Virus record (IMG/VR): IMGVR_UViG_3300009152_000043
Span: 1-64,000 of that record
DNA length: 64,000 nucleotides
Direction: 5' to 3' (one strand)
Origin: a virus
The notes beneath the pieces are model-generated. The model was given only the letters and a program-made list of their open reading frames with translations. It did not search any database and was not told the origin of the DNA. This document shows, piece after piece, positions 15,654 to 24,699 of this stretch. Both the position numbers and the translations under genes were made by a program. Position 1 is the stretch's first letter. Each line of letters begins with the position of its first letter.

Positions 15654-16401
15654 CACAACAAAGGAACTGATAATGAATACAGCAGTTCCTGTACAAACAC
15701 GTACATATAAGCCAGTTAGTCATTCATCATTGATTGACCTAACATTAAACAGTATTGAGAAAGCAGGATTCAAATTAGACAAAGAGACTTACTCTTCTGC
15801 AGTGGATGGTCAGATTGCTAATGGTAGATTCTCTATCAGCAATGTTGCAGACAGTGAGATGCAATTACAGATTGGTTGGCAGAATAGCTACAACAAGCAG
15901 CTTACATTGAAGTTTGCTATTGGTACACGTATTTTGGTATGCCAGAATGGTTGTGTATCAGGTGACTTTGGTGCATTCAAAAGAAAGCATGTAGGTGAGA
16001 TTCAATCATTTACACCAGGTGCTATTGTAGACTACATTGCACAAGCAGGTGAAGCATTTACACTTATGCAACAGCAAAGAGAGTCTATGAAGCAAATAGA
16101 AATCACTAAGCGTACCAAAGCTGAGTTAGTTGGTAGAATGATGCTAGAAGAGCAGTTCATTACATCTACACAGTTAAACATCATCAGTAGAGAGTTAAAA
16201 GCCCCTACACATGATTACAATGCTAAAGATAGCTTATGGGAGTTGTACAACTATACAACATTTGCTATGAAAGAATCTCATCCAGCTCAATGGATGGAGA
16301 GTCATATCAAAGCACATGCATTCTTCAATAACTATGCATTTGATCAATCAGTGCCATGGGAAGCTCAAGAAGCATCATTTAGTCAACTAGAAATATTTTA
16401 A
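15640..16401 (+). CDS. DUF932-like protein
   Basis: 253 residues. The core (LQIGWQNSYNKQLTLKFAIGTRILVCQNGCVSG) resembles phage and plasmid DUF932/TIGR03299-like proteins, which keep the pattern 'strand, ...VCxNGxVxG'. The C-terminal 120 residues are helical. The family often lies beside recombination genes, but its activity is unknown. An alternative start is the ATG at residue 12, which removes the overlap with the previous gene. Confidence 0.6.
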   Translation: METFNTTKELIMNTAVPVQTRTYKPVSHSSLIDLTLNSIEKAGFKLDKETYSSAVDGQIANGRFSISNVADSEMQLQIGWQNSYNKQLTLKFAIGTRILVCQNGCVSGDFGAFKRKHVGEIQSFTPGAIVDYIAQAGEAFTLMQQQRESMKQIEITKRTKAELVGRMMLEEQFITSTQLNIISRELKAPTHDYNAKDSLWELYNYTTFAMKESHPAQWMESHIKAHAFFNNYAFDQSVPWEAQEASFSQLEIF

Positions 16402-16402
16402 C

Positions 16403-17119
16403 ATGAATTGGGAGAAATTTAAAGATCAGTTTCATCCTTCTTGGCATAGGTTTATGCAACCTTTCATTGAAAGTGAAGCGTGTGACAACATCTATAAATA
16501 TCTCAAATCTGAAAGTCAGAGGGGCAAGAAGATTGCTCCTCTCTCTCAGAATGTTTATAGATGCTTTATGGAGACATCCTATAACGATCTGAAGGTGGTT
16601 ATGATAGGCATGTGTCCTTATCACTCTATAAAGAATGGAGAGTATGTAGCAGATGGTCTTCTAATGGGTTGCTCTACAACAGGTATATTACAGCCTTCTC
16701 TAATAAAGTTTTATGATGCTATAGAGAAAGAGTTCTATTCAGGATTGTGTGTAACCTGCGAAAGATCACCAGACATGTCATTCCTAGCTAAGCAGGGTGT
16801 GTTGATGTATAACGCAGCTTTGACTACAGAAATTAATAAAGCAGGCTCTCACATTGATCTGTGGGAACCCTTTACTAAGTATCTGTTAGAAGAGGTGTTG
16901 GCAGTAACAGGAGCACCTGTAATCTTCCTAGGTAAGGACGCAGCTAAATATCAAAAGTATATTGCTCCATTCACATGGAACTTTACACTAAGTCATCCAG
17001 CCAGTGCTTCTTATAAGCAGACTGATTGGGACACAGAAGGAGTATTTACAAAGGTAAATACAATATTAAAAGAAAACAATAACACATCAATAGATTGGTT
17101 ATTAGATTCACCATTTTAA
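16403..17119 (+). CDS. ung: Family-1 uracil-DNA glycosylase-like protein, active site altered
   Basis: 238 residues. The order of motifs follows family-1 UDG: GMCPYH (about 69-74), GLLMGCS, LQPSLIKFYDAIE, GVLMYNAALTTEINKAGSH, GAPVIFLG and SHPASASY (about 197). In the first motif, canonical GQDPYH has become GMCPYH, so the catalytic Asp is Cys and the Gln is Met; the His of the last motif is kept. It may be a structural or DNA-binding descendant, like the poxvirus UDG that serves as a processivity subunit, or a still-active variant. UDG is common in crAss-like phages. Confidence 0.85.
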   Translation: MNWEKFKDQFHPSWHRFMQPFIESEACDNIYKYLKSESQRGKKIAPLSQNVYRCFMETSYNDLKVVMIGMCPYHSIKNGEYVADGLLMGCSTTGILQPSLIKFYDAIEKEFYSGLCVTCERSPDMSFLAKQGVLMYNAALTTEINKAGSHIDLWEPFTKYLLEEVLAVTGAPVIFLGKDAAKYQKYIAPFTWNFTLSHPASASYKQTDWDTEGVFTKVNTILKENNNTSIDWLLDSPF

Positions 17120-17129
17120 AAACACAATT

Positions 17130-17489
17130 ATGTATACAGTAAAACATGGAGGAGACATCCAAAAAGGAGATTTAATAGCAGTAAGTAATGGTAATGACTT
17201 CACTGTTGGTATTTATTTTGGTAGAGGAGCAGGTGGTACAGTTCAATATTATAGATACACTACCCCTAGACATTGTAAAGAACGTCATAATAACAGAGTG
17301 ACTAGTATTGGTGCTGAAAAAGCAGGTCCATTTACAATTAAATGTCTTTGGAAAGACTTTCTAAATACACCAAGAGATACCAGAATACTTAAATTGAACA
17401 GATATAACATTACAGATGAAAAGGTAATAGAAGATATACTAGAAGCAAAAGAAATACTACAAGAATTGAATATTACAGTAAACTACTAG
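17130..17489 (+). CDS. Hypothetical protein
   Basis: 119 residues, N-terminal half beta-rich (GDLIAVSNGNDFTVGIYFGRGAGGTVQYYRY), which suggests a small barrel; the C-terminal half is helical. Family unknown to me. It sits between UDG-like and rIIA-like genes with a typical A-rich leader (TTAAAAACACAATT) before its ATG. Confidence 0.65.
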   Translation: MYTVKHGGDIQKGDLIAVSNGNDFTVGIYFGRGAGGTVQYYRYTTPRHCKERHNNRVTSIGAEKAGPFTIKCLWKDFLNTPRDTRILKLNRYNITDEKVIEDILEAKEILQELNITVNY

Positions 17490-17493
17490 ACAC

Positions 17494-19845
17494 ATGATAC
17501 TCGAAAAACAAACAGAATCACACATCCTTCAGGAAGGAACCACACAGGAAACTGTGAAAATGTCACTAGACTTAGATTCTGCACAAGTATTGATGCAGAT
17601 GTTAAGTAAGAATCTATATTCAGATTCAATAGGCTCTACTATCAGAGAATGTGCATCTAATGCACTAGATAGTCACAGAAGAGCTGGATGTGACGAGCCT
17701 ATTATTGTTTCATTCAAAAGAAACAGTCAGGCAGATACGTATGAATTTGCTGTTGAAGACTTTGGTATTGGCTTAGATGCAGATGATGTAGTAAATATCA
17801 TCAGTAAGTATGGTAAGTCAACCAAGCGTAATAGCAACACAGAATTGGGCATGATGGGTCTTGGTTTCAAGGCTCCATTGGCATATAGCTCTAGCTTCTA
17901 CTTTATAGCTAGAAAAGATTATATGGAACGTAAGTATATGATGTACGAAGGAGAAGATACAAACAGTATTGACCTTTTGTATGAGAAGCCTACAGCAGAA
18001 CCAAATGGTGTAAAAGTGATTGTTCCAGTGAACTATTCTGATAGATACAATTTCACTAACAAAATCAAAGAACAATTGGCTTATTTTGAGAATGTTTATT
18101 TTGAGGTGGACAGCTCATGGGGAAGAGTGGATAATGATTTCATAATTCACAGAGCAGAACACTTTCAATATTCTAGCTTAGCTACTAACAATGATATGCA
18201 TTTATGCTTGGACAATGTTAGTTATCCTATTGATTGGGATAAACTTGGTATAAGTAGAATAGGTATCAAAATGGCTTTGAGATTCAGTCTTAGTGATGGA
18301 TTGTTCCCTACACCAAACAGAGAAGCTCTTAGATATACACAAGAAGCTAAGCAAGTTATTCTTAACAAGATAGCTGCAGTGGCTGATGTGTTCATGAACA
18401 AGTTTAATGAAGCCATCACTACACAAAGTGATATCAAAGCTATTATGCAATTCTACAGTAGAAACAGCAAACATATTAAGTCTTGGTACAAGGGTACAGA
18501 CGATGATGTTTGTATAGATGATCTTTTAGTACATTCTTCTATACCTGTAGCACAGCCTAAACTAGATAGCATAAAGTTGTTGAACTTAGAAAGACTTGCT
18601 GTAAAAGCCAAGGAGTATATTCTTGCTGAATACAAGTTTAAATATAGATTTACTGGTAAGTTTCAAAGTATGAAAAGTTACTATCATGAGTATCTAAGAA
18701 TTTCAGAATTTACAAGTTATAACTTTGGTGGTGTGTATATTTATGAGAATGAGCTTTCTAAAGGTAAACAAGACTATCTAAGAACTATTCTACCAGATAA
18801 TAAACAGATATATTTTGTTAAGAAATCACCATTTAAACTTAAAGCTAAAGGTGGTCAAGTAGATTATGCTAAGTATTATGACTCTATATTAAACTTATCA
18901 ATGTATCCTAAAGCTCAATGGAGACAGCTTATTCAAGAGTTCCAATATGTAGTGGGTCTGTATGCTAAAGACTTTATAGATGTAGATGCTATTGAAATTC
19001 CACAATCATTTAAGGATGCTCAGAAGGCTAAGAGACTGAAGATGTCAGTTGCAGCTGCATCTGTAAAGGGTCCTAAGAAGATAAGAATGAAAGGTGAATT
19101 CTCTGGTAAGGTGGGTACACAAATGCAAATAGATCTATCTGATCAACATTGTAAGTTTGTTCCTACTACATACAAAATGGAAGACATTCATAAATTGAAT
19201 AAGTTAAGTGTTTATGCTAAAGAATCTGATAAGAAGAAAATGGACAATGCTTGGTCTTGTTTTAATAAACATGCATCATTTGTATTAGTTGCCCAAGCAA
19301 CCTATGATAACTTACAGAAAGCAGATTTACATAACTGGATAACAATAGATAAATTTATGGAAGGTAAAAATAGACCATTTAAAACAGTAGCTACAGAATT
19401 TCTAATCAGGGATTTGATCGAAACATATAGTGCTACATTTAAAAGAATCAGTACAGTTAGAGAGATATCTACTGATTTGGCAGATAAATTACAGACACTA
19501 CATAATTATCATAATAGCCAATATAGAAGTTATTGCGATGATGACACTAGGAAAGCAATTATAGAACATGCCATAGCAAACAACTTATTTGACCAACCTA
19601 CATATTTGGTGTACAAGCAGGTCAATGAAGTGTTTACTAAGTTAACATTCTTAAATGTAATACTAGACACAATGGGCTATCGTGAGTCTAAGAAAGAGGG
19701 TCCAATGATGATTGCTATAGCTGATTTATTTAAATATCACAAGCATAAAGTTAATTTAGAGCATTATAAAATCAAATTAACAGAAGATGCTCCTTTAGAG
19801 GAGACATTGACACAAGACACAATTGAAGAATTACAAACAATTTAA
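17494..19845 (+). CDS. rIIA: rIIA-like GHKL ATPase
   Basis: 783 residues. The N-terminal GHKL domain shows RECASNALD (N box, about residues 49-57), VEDFGIGLD (G1, about 89-97), KYGKSTKRN and GMMGLGFKAPLAYS (G2, about 120-133). The remainder has the transducer-like and helical layout of T4 RIIA, close to its 725 residues. RIIA and RIIB together protect T4 from lambda Rex and other prophage exclusion systems, and affect lysis timing, at the inner membrane. The rIIB-like gene follows after 11 bases. Confidence 0.8.
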   Translation: MILEKQTESHILQEGTTQETVKMSLDLDSAQVLMQMLSKNLYSDSIGSTIRECASNALDSHRRAGCDEPIIVSFKRNSQADTYEFAVEDFGIGLDADDVVNIISKYGKSTKRNSNTELGMMGLGFKAPLAYSSSFYFIARKDYMERKYMMYEGEDTNSIDLLYEKPTAEPNGVKVIVPVNYSDRYNFTNKIKEQLAYFENVYFEVDSSWGRVDNDFIIHRAEHFQYSSLATNNDMHLCLDNVSYPIDWDKLGISRIGIKMALRFSLSDGLFPTPNREALRYTQEAKQVILNKIAAVADVFMNKFNEAITTQSDIKAIMQFYSRNSKHIKSWYKGTDDDVCIDDLLVHSSIPVAQPKLDSIKLLNLERLAVKAKEYILAEYKFKYRFTGKFQSMKSYYHEYLRISEFTSYNFGGVYIYENELSKGKQDYLRTILPDNKQIYFVKKSPFKLKAKGGQVDYAKYYDSILNLSMYPKAQWRQLIQEFQYVVGLYAKDFIDVDAIEIPQSFKDAQKAKRLKMSVAAASVKGPKKIRMKGEFSGKVGTQMQIDLSDQHCKFVPTTYKMEDIHKLNKLSVYAKESDKKKMDNAWSCFNKHASFVLVAQATYDNLQKADLHNWITIDKFMEGKNRPFKTVATEFLIRDLIETYSATFKRISTVREISTDLADKLQTLHNYHNSQYRSYCDDDTRKAIIEHAIANNLFDQPTYLVYKQVNEVFTKLTFLNVILDTMGYRESKKEGPMMIAIADLFKYHKHKVNLEHYKIKLTEDAPLEETLTQDTIEELQTI

Positions 19846-19856
19846 AAAAGCAAAAC

Positions 19857-21323
19857 ATGTTAAGCTTAAAATGGTTTAAGAGTGCTATTGAACGCACAAT
19901 TGAAAAAGTAGTAGAAAACAAAATTGAGCAGGCTTTTAATGAATTGGATAATGAGGAGGGGCAAGTAGCCCCTTCTTATCATCCTTCAGGAAAGCCCTAT
20001 CTAAACATTAAAATGGTTAATGATACATTGACTGTTGTAATGAACGATGGCAACATCATTACTAAATCTCCAGCAACAGCAGATGATTTCAATGCTGCTA
20101 GAAACTGTAGAACAGAAGCTTGTCTATTTAATCTTGTAAGTTCACAAGAAGTTAAGGACCAAAGAAGAAAGGCTGAAGCTGAGTATGAAAAGGTAAAGGC
20201 TGTTCAAAGAGGTGCTGAGTATTTGGCTACACTTGAGCAGTTTGAAATGAAAGATGGTAGTCTTTACTTAAAAGGCATCAACAGAAGCTTACCTCCATTA
20301 CTAGTAGAAGAGTTCTTAGAAGTGACTGGTAGAAACTTTGGTACAGATAATGACGAGTTTCTTGCTTTACAAAGATTCTTTATGTGGTGTTGCTTGAATC
20401 CAAGAGCTGAGGTAGCAGACAAGCTATTTAACTTCTTAAAAAAGAATGCTTTTGGTATCACTAAACAGGGCTTCTTTGTAGCTTTGAGAAATGTAGTGAC
20501 ATTACATGGTTCTACTGAACTTGTAGACTTTGTGTCAAATGCATATAACAAAGTGAAGGCTGTATGGAAGAAGAAACCTGATGAGTATTTAGTATTCTTA
20601 AAGGATGGTGAATACAAAATGGTTGCTAAATCTATATTTGATGAGCTAGAGACATGTGCTGGCTGTGATGGTTCTGGAACTATTCCTTGTGAAGATGATG
20701 ATTATGATGACAGCGAAGACTGTTGGGAATGTAATGGTACTGGTACACAGACAAAATATCATGAGTCTGATTATGGTGAGAATATTGGTAACTTAACTGA
20801 ATTATATCTTGATTTGCCTAATAGAGCAGAGAATAGATATACAGATGCTCACACAAGAACATTTGACATTAGAATTGGTAGACCAGTAGATATGCCTATG
20901 GAGCAATGTAGATGGAATACTGACGACTGTGGTGCTGAAGGTTTACACTTCACTAGTGATGAGATTCATTATGTAGGTTGTGGTGACACAAGCGTGCTTG
21001 TACTTATTAATCCAATGAAGGTTGTAGGTATTGGTGAGTCTAAGGGTAGATGCTATGAGTATTTACCAATTATGACTGTTCCTACTGACGAAGCAACAGA
21101 AATCTTACATGACCTAGACTTTGACACATTAGAATTGGATGAGTCTTATGCTGTACGTGAACTAGATAACTTGGCTGAGAAGGCCAAACAAGGGTTTACA
21201 GAAGAGCGTAAGAAATATGATTTCAACCTACCTGCTTTGTCTGCTGTAGAAGTTTATACAATTGTTAAGAGTCTTGATGAAATAAAGCAAGAAATATCTA
21301 AAAGAATTGTAAAAATTGATTAA
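19857..21323 (+). CDS. rIIB: rIIB-like protein with inserted DnaJ-type zinc finger
   Basis: 488 residues, against 312 for T4 RIIB. The RIIB-like signature is in the C-terminal half: CRWNTDDCGAEGLHFTSDEI followed by DTSVLVLINPMKVVGIGES, which parallels the 'CSxGLHV' and 'VKVNPxDVVSVP' elements of that family. Residues about 266-301 carry CAGCDGSGTIPC...CWECNGTGT, two CxxCxGxG units as in the DnaJ cysteine-rich domain, with an acidic linker between. This zinc finger lies inside the domain, not at an end. The adjacency to rIIA supports the assignment. Closed by a terminator. Confidence 0.72.
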   Translation: MLSLKWFKSAIERTIEKVVENKIEQAFNELDNEEGQVAPSYHPSGKPYLNIKMVNDTLTVVMNDGNIITKSPATADDFNAARNCRTEACLFNLVSSQEVKDQRRKAEAEYEKVKAVQRGAEYLATLEQFEMKDGSLYLKGINRSLPPLLVEEFLEVTGRNFGTDNDEFLALQRFFMWCCLNPRAEVADKLFNFLKKNAFGITKQGFFVALRNVVTLHGSTELVDFVSNAYNKVKAVWKKKPDEYLVFLKDGEYKMVAKSIFDELETCAGCDGSGTIPCEDDDYDDSEDCWECNGTGTQTKYHESDYGENIGNLTELYLDLPNRAENRYTDAHTRTFDIRIGRPVDMPMEQCRWNTDDCGAEGLHFTSDEIHYVGCGDTSVLVLINPMKVVGIGESKGRCYEYLPIMTVPTDEATEILHDLDFDTLELDESYAVRELDNLAEKAKQGFTEERKKYDFNLPALSAVEVYTIVKSLDEIKQEISKRIVKID

Positions 21324-21328
21324 ATTTG

Positions 21329-21358
21329 TAGTCCCAGGGAGAAATCCCTGGGCTATTT
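21329..21358 (+). terminator. Intrinsic terminator after rIIB-like gene
   Basis: CCCAGGG (21333-21339) pairs with CCCTGGG (21346-21352), extended by TAG/CTA around a bulged T, followed by TATTTAAT. The T-run is weak. Confidence 0.7.
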
Positions 21359-21369
21359 AATACAATATT

Positions 21370-21786
21370 ATGGCAACAGCAAAGAAAAAGGCAGTTAAGA
21401 GAGTTAAAGCAGTTAAGGTGAGAAATGCTGGTACAATGACTGAATCTGCTTTTTGGAGTTTTATTAGAAGTACATTAAGACAGAAATCTAGATGGTGGAA
21501 GCCTATTACAGAATGTAGGCTCAAAGCTAAGCGTAATTATAAAGGACCAAACAAAAGACAAAAGTTTGAGTATCAATGCAAAGCATGCAAGAACTGGTTC
21601 CCTCAGAAACAGATTAATGTGGACCACATCATTCCTGCAGGATCACTAAACTGTGCTCAAGACTTGCCAGGATTTGTAGAAAGATTGTTCTGTGAACAGG
21701 ACAATTTACAGTGTTTATGCACTACATGCCACGATAACAAAACAAAAACAGATAAAAATGAAAAGACAAATTCTAAAGCTTCATGA
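21370..21786 (+). CDS. HNH endonuclease
   Basis: 138 residues. Residues about 74-125 hold the HNH fold: CKACKNWFP (zinc Cys pair), then NVDHIIPAGS, where DH carries the catalytic His, then CEQDNLQCLCTTCHDNKT with the Asn and the second Cys pair. The basic N-terminus (KKKAVKRVKAVKV) would bind DNA. It could be a free-standing homing endonuclease or part of phage DNA processing; no intron or intein is seen beside it. Confidence 0.85.
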   Translation: MATAKKKAVKRVKAVKVRNAGTMTESAFWSFIRSTLRQKSRWWKPITECRLKAKRNYKGPNKRQKFEYQCKACKNWFPQKQINVDHIIPAGSLNCAQDLPGFVERLFCEQDNLQCLCTTCHDNKTKTDKNEKTNSKAS

Positions 21787-22021
21787 CAAGAAGTATGCAA
21801 ACCTACTTGATGACAGAGTCAAAGAATGCATTCTAAAGAATGAAAACTATGAAATTGAGTACAGAGGTAAGACGATGATACTCACTTCAGAAGATCTCAA
21901 AACAAAGTGCCTAAGCAGGCAGTATATTGAGAAGCCAAAGTATGGGGAAAAGCCATATCATTTGTTATCTTATTTATGGGAACCTACTAAAACTACAAAA
22001 GATGAGAAAGGAACTGACTAA
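21758..22021 (+). CDS. Small basic protein
   Basis: 87 residues from the ATG at 21758, which overlaps the HNH gene by 29 bases; an earlier start (21692) would overlap more. Lys/Tyr-rich (KKYANLLDDRVKECILKNENYEIEYRG). Unknown function. Confidence 0.55.
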   Translation: MKRQILKLHDKKYANLLDDRVKECILKNENYEIEYRGKTMILTSEDLKTKCLSRQYIEKPKYGEKPYHLLSYLWEPTKTTKDEKGTD

Positions 22022-22277
22022 CGTATTTGTAAGTGGAAATCCTGCATTTACAGAAGTGTGGTATGAAGGCTACATAGAAGAAGGAGATATCAAGCACCAG
22101 TTTTGGTTAATTGATCCTCAGGGTGAAGACCAGTATGGTAATGAGTATGAAATGGAGGTGAGGTGGTTCTTTAAGAACGTCCCTGCTAAGATTAGAGCAG
22201 CTCATGACCAAATTTTACAACAGTATAAATACAAGAAGAATGATACAAGGGGAAACGAAAACAGAAGCTCAATATAG
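22002..22277 (+). CDS. Small protein, unknown function
   Basis: 91 residues from the ATG at 22002 (a longer frame from 21927 would overlap the previous gene by 95 bases). An alpha/beta pattern with aromatic strands (FTEVWYEGYIEEGDIKHQFWLIDP). The tail overlaps the PD-(D/E)XK gene start. Function unknown. Confidence 0.6.
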   Translation: MRKELTNVFVSGNPAFTEVWYEGYIEEGDIKHQFWLIDPQGEDQYGNEYEMEVRWFFKNVPAKIRAAHDQILQQYKYKKNDTRGNENRSSI

Positions 22278-23283
22278 AGCAATTTATCTAGACAGCAGTT
22301 CTAGTTTAAAGGACTTTTCCATGGATAGGAAAAAGTACCATAAGAAATACATACTTAACCAAGTGGTTGAGGATGAAGAAAGTAAAGCAGCCACTACAGG
22401 TAGACTTGTAGAAACTTTACTAATGGAGCCCCATCTATTTGATGAGAAGTTTCACATATCTACATGTATGTCTACACCAACAGCTATGATGTTGGACTTT
22501 GTAGAAGCTTTGTATAAATACACAGTGGAGGCTACAGCTGAAGATGGTACAATAACTAGAAGCTTTGAAGACATGTGTAAGGATGCTTATGCAGATGCAG
22601 GCTTCAAGATTACATTAGAGGCTGTTCTTAAGAAGTTTATAGGATCTGAAGCTGAGATATATTACAAAGAGATTAGAGAGGTGAGATCTAAGAAGCTTAC
22701 AGTGGTGACTACCAAAGAGATAGAAAACGCTGAGAAGATTGTTCTAGAATTAAGAACTAATCCTACCACAGCAGAGATTGTAAACTTAGTAGATGATAAG
22801 CAGTATTCTGTATACAATCAGTTACAGGTGGAAGGATATGAAGTGTTTGGTCACATGTTCAAGAGTATGATGGATAAGATGATTGTAGATCACAAGTCAA
22901 AGACTGTCCAAGTGTATGACCTTAAATGTACATGGTCTGTAGAGAACTTCTATAGTGAGTATTATCTTTACAGAAGAGCTTACATCCAAGGATTCCTCTA
23001 TCACAAAGCTGCAGAGACTTGGGCTAGTGAAATGGGCTATGGAGATTATACTATTTTATATCCTAGATTCATTGTATGTGACAGCACTAATTATTCTAAT
23101 CCTTTAGTATATGTAATGACTGTAGATAGTATGGACAATGCTCTTAATGGTTTTGAACATAATGGAAGACCATATCCAGGTGTTGCACAACTTATTGAAG
23201 ACCTTAAATGGACTTTAGATAATGATGTGTGGAACATTTCAAGAGAGAATTATATTAATAATGGCATTGTAAACCTAAGCTAA
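22240..23283 (+). CDS. PD-(D/E)XK nuclease (RecE/Cas4-like exonuclease fold)
   Basis: 347 residues from the ATG at 22240; an earlier ATG (22204) lies deeper in the previous gene. The key segment is MMDKMIVDHKSKTVQVYDLKCTW (about residues 207-229): an Asp in a turn, then D-x-K on the next strand. An N-terminal 'TGRLVETLLMEP' helix resembles the GxxxH/E-type helix of RecB-family nucleases, with Glu in place of His. It would process DNA ends for recombination, or be the PD-(D/E)XK protein conserved in crAss-like phages. Confidence 0.75.
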   Translation: MIQGETKTEAQYRAIYLDSSSSLKDFSMDRKKYHKKYILNQVVEDEESKAATTGRLVETLLMEPHLFDEKFHISTCMSTPTAMMLDFVEALYKYTVEATAEDGTITRSFEDMCKDAYADAGFKITLEAVLKKFIGSEAEIYYKEIREVRSKKLTVVTTKEIENAEKIVLELRTNPTTAEIVNLVDDKQYSVYNQLQVEGYEVFGHMFKSMMDKMIVDHKSKTVQVYDLKCTWSVENFYSEYYLYRRAYIQGFLYHKAAETWASEMGYGDYTILYPRFIVCDSTNYSNPLVYVMTVDSMDNALNGFEHNGRPYPGVAQLIEDLKWTLDNDVWNISRENYINNGIVNLS

Positions 23284-23835
23284 ATGGAGAGAAAACACAC
23301 AATCACTAGCATATTCATTGTCCCAACTCTTAGCATTGGCAAAGACAAGTTGGTAGACAATGGATTTGTAAATGGATATATAAAAGATGGTATGAGAGAT
23401 GTACAGTATGAAAATGCTGTATATCTTCTCTTTAAACCAATTAATCTAGATAAATTTAAAGTTTTTCTAGATAAGGAGTATGAAAGAACAAAGTCCATTA
23501 TAGATGACTATGACTATGAAGATGGTTATGTAGTGGTTGTTTATGAAATCAATCCTAAACTGAAAGGTGATATAGAATTGATAAAACAGGGCAAATATTC
23601 TAAAACTTCTCCTGCTTTTCAAGGAATATTCCCCAAAGTTGTACAGATCAAGAAAGGTAGTATACGTAAAGATGAGATATCTTTGCAATACAGAGTCTTT
23701 AATAAGACAGAAGATCTTGTAAAGTTTTGGGAGGATAAACTAGGAATGGAGCTTCCAGAAGACTTAGAAGTTTGGCATGGTTTCTTTGAGGAATTTGAAA
23801 CGTTAGACCTTAATAAAATTAAAGAGTATGTATAA
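23284..23835 (+). CDS. Hypothetical protein
   Basis: 183 residues, starting right after the nuclease stop. Alternating strands and helices (HTITSIFIVPTLSIG, EDGYVVVVYEINPKLKGDIELIKQGKYSKTS) suggest a globular alpha/beta protein. Not recognised. The middle is Lys/Tyr-rich and the C-terminus acidic. Confidence 0.65.
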   Translation: MERKHTITSIFIVPTLSIGKDKLVDNGFVNGYIKDGMRDVQYENAVYLLFKPINLDKFKVFLDKEYERTKSIIDDYDYEDGYVVVVYEINPKLKGDIELIKQGKYSKTSPAFQGIFPKVVQIKKGSIRKDEISLQYRVFNKTEDLVKFWEDKLGMELPEDLEVWHGFFEEFETLDLNKIKEYV

Positions 23836-24034
23836 TAGTGATATACTAAACCATCTAATCAGTAAATATGGTATAGATGATGTAATTAAATTCTGTGACA
23901 TGGAGCGTGAAAAGAATGCTCTCCTAGCACAGTCAGTAGATGAAGACAAGCAGCACCATCCAGAACCTAATGAATGGAGATTCGAAAGAGATTGGTGGGC
24001 TGAAAGTGGTAAACAATTAAAACAAAGAATATGA
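23828..24034 (+). CDS. Small protein with PNEWRFERDWW motif
   Basis: 68 residues; overlaps the previous gene by 8 bases and the next by 4. An N-terminal helix pair, then the sharply conserved-looking HPEPNEWRFERDWWAE. Short proteins with this ending recur in phages, as far as I recall, without a known role. Confidence 0.6.
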   Translation: MYNSDILNHLISKYGIDDVIKFCDMEREKNALLAQSVDEDKQHHPEPNEWRFERDWWAESGKQLKQRI

Positions 24035-24405
24035 CAGGAGCAGAACTATTAGAGACCTATCCTAAGGCAGCATTTGCTATTAAGGAGTTTTACTATGGAA
24101 AGATGATTGAGTCTTTAAGTGAAGACTCTGACATTCCACAAGACTTTAAAGAGATGGTTAAATCACAACAGTTTGATAGTGAATATGTTGCAACATTTAT
24201 AGACAACAATCCTAGATTCTTATTTGATATCTTTGATGAAAATGGTATTTATATTAATGTTACAGCTTTTCCTAATAAGTTATTTATCTATTCGCTAGTG
24301 GGTGAGGTAGCAGAAGTTGGATCAACAGAAACATCTAGTACTAGAAAAGAAGCTGAGAAATTAGCCATTGAACAAGCATTTGAAATCTTAAATAACAAGT
24401 TATGA
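24031..24405 (+). CDS. Hypothetical protein with RNA-binding-like C-terminus
   Basis: 124 residues. The last 45 (VGEVAEVGSTETSSTRKEAEKLAIEQAFEIL) have a strand-turn-helix pattern that resembles the end of a double-stranded-RNA-binding domain, where a Ser/Thr-Lys/Arg turn leads into a long Ala-rich helix. Too short a match to assert. ATGA overlaps on both sides. Confidence 0.6.
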   Translation: MTGAELLETYPKAAFAIKEFYYGKMIESLSEDSDIPQDFKEMVKSQQFDSEYVATFIDNNPRFLFDIFDENGIYINVTAFPNKLFIYSLVGEVAEVGSTETSSTRKEAEKLAIEQAFEILNNKL

Positions 24406-24653
24406 GTGATCAAATAGTATTAGAAGTGATTGAGAAGTATGCTCAGCGTAGTGAAATAGGTATTAACAAATATGGAACTACCCTTGAACAAAACAATCAT
24501 GATAACTATCTAAAACACTTACAAGAAGAATTGATGGATGCCACGCTTTATCTACAGAAATTAATAAGCTTTGACAAGGAAATAACTAAATTAGTTAGAG
24601 ATCATCCAAATGATACAGAGCTAGGAATGAAAATAAGAAATTTAGTTAGATAG
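24402..24653 (+). CDS. MazG-like protein (tentative)
   Basis: 83 residues, all helical. 'KYAQRSEIGINKYGTTLEQ' followed by 'HLQEELMDATLYLQKL' has the spacing of phage MazG-like nucleotide pyrophosphohydrolases, where EExxD residues bind metal. A second EDxxD-type pair is not evident, so activity is uncertain. If right, it would act on nucleotide pools, consistent with the ribonucleotide reductase and dUTPase nearby. Last gene before a terminator. Confidence 0.45.
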   Translation: MSDQIVLEVIEKYAQRSEIGINKYGTTLEQNNHDNYLKHLQEELMDATLYLQKLISFDKEITKLVRDHPNDTELGMKIRNLVR

Positions 24654-24668
24654 AATTTTCTAATTCTC

Positions 24669-24699
24669 TTGGTTTATAAGAAGGGTTGCAGTAAATTTG
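24669..24699 (+). promoter_or_regulatory. Host-type promoter overlapping a terminator hairpin
   Basis: TTG (24669-24671), 20-base spacer, TAAATTTG (24692-24699). The -7 box lies in the loop and right arm of the terminator at 24680-24716. Transcription would start just before or within the T-run and read into the ribonucleotide reductase gene at 24737. Confidence 0.5.

Noticed and set aside
24402-24653. Firm assignment as MazG pyrophosphohydrolase
   Set aside because: Only one half of the metal-binding motif is visible; kept as tentative.
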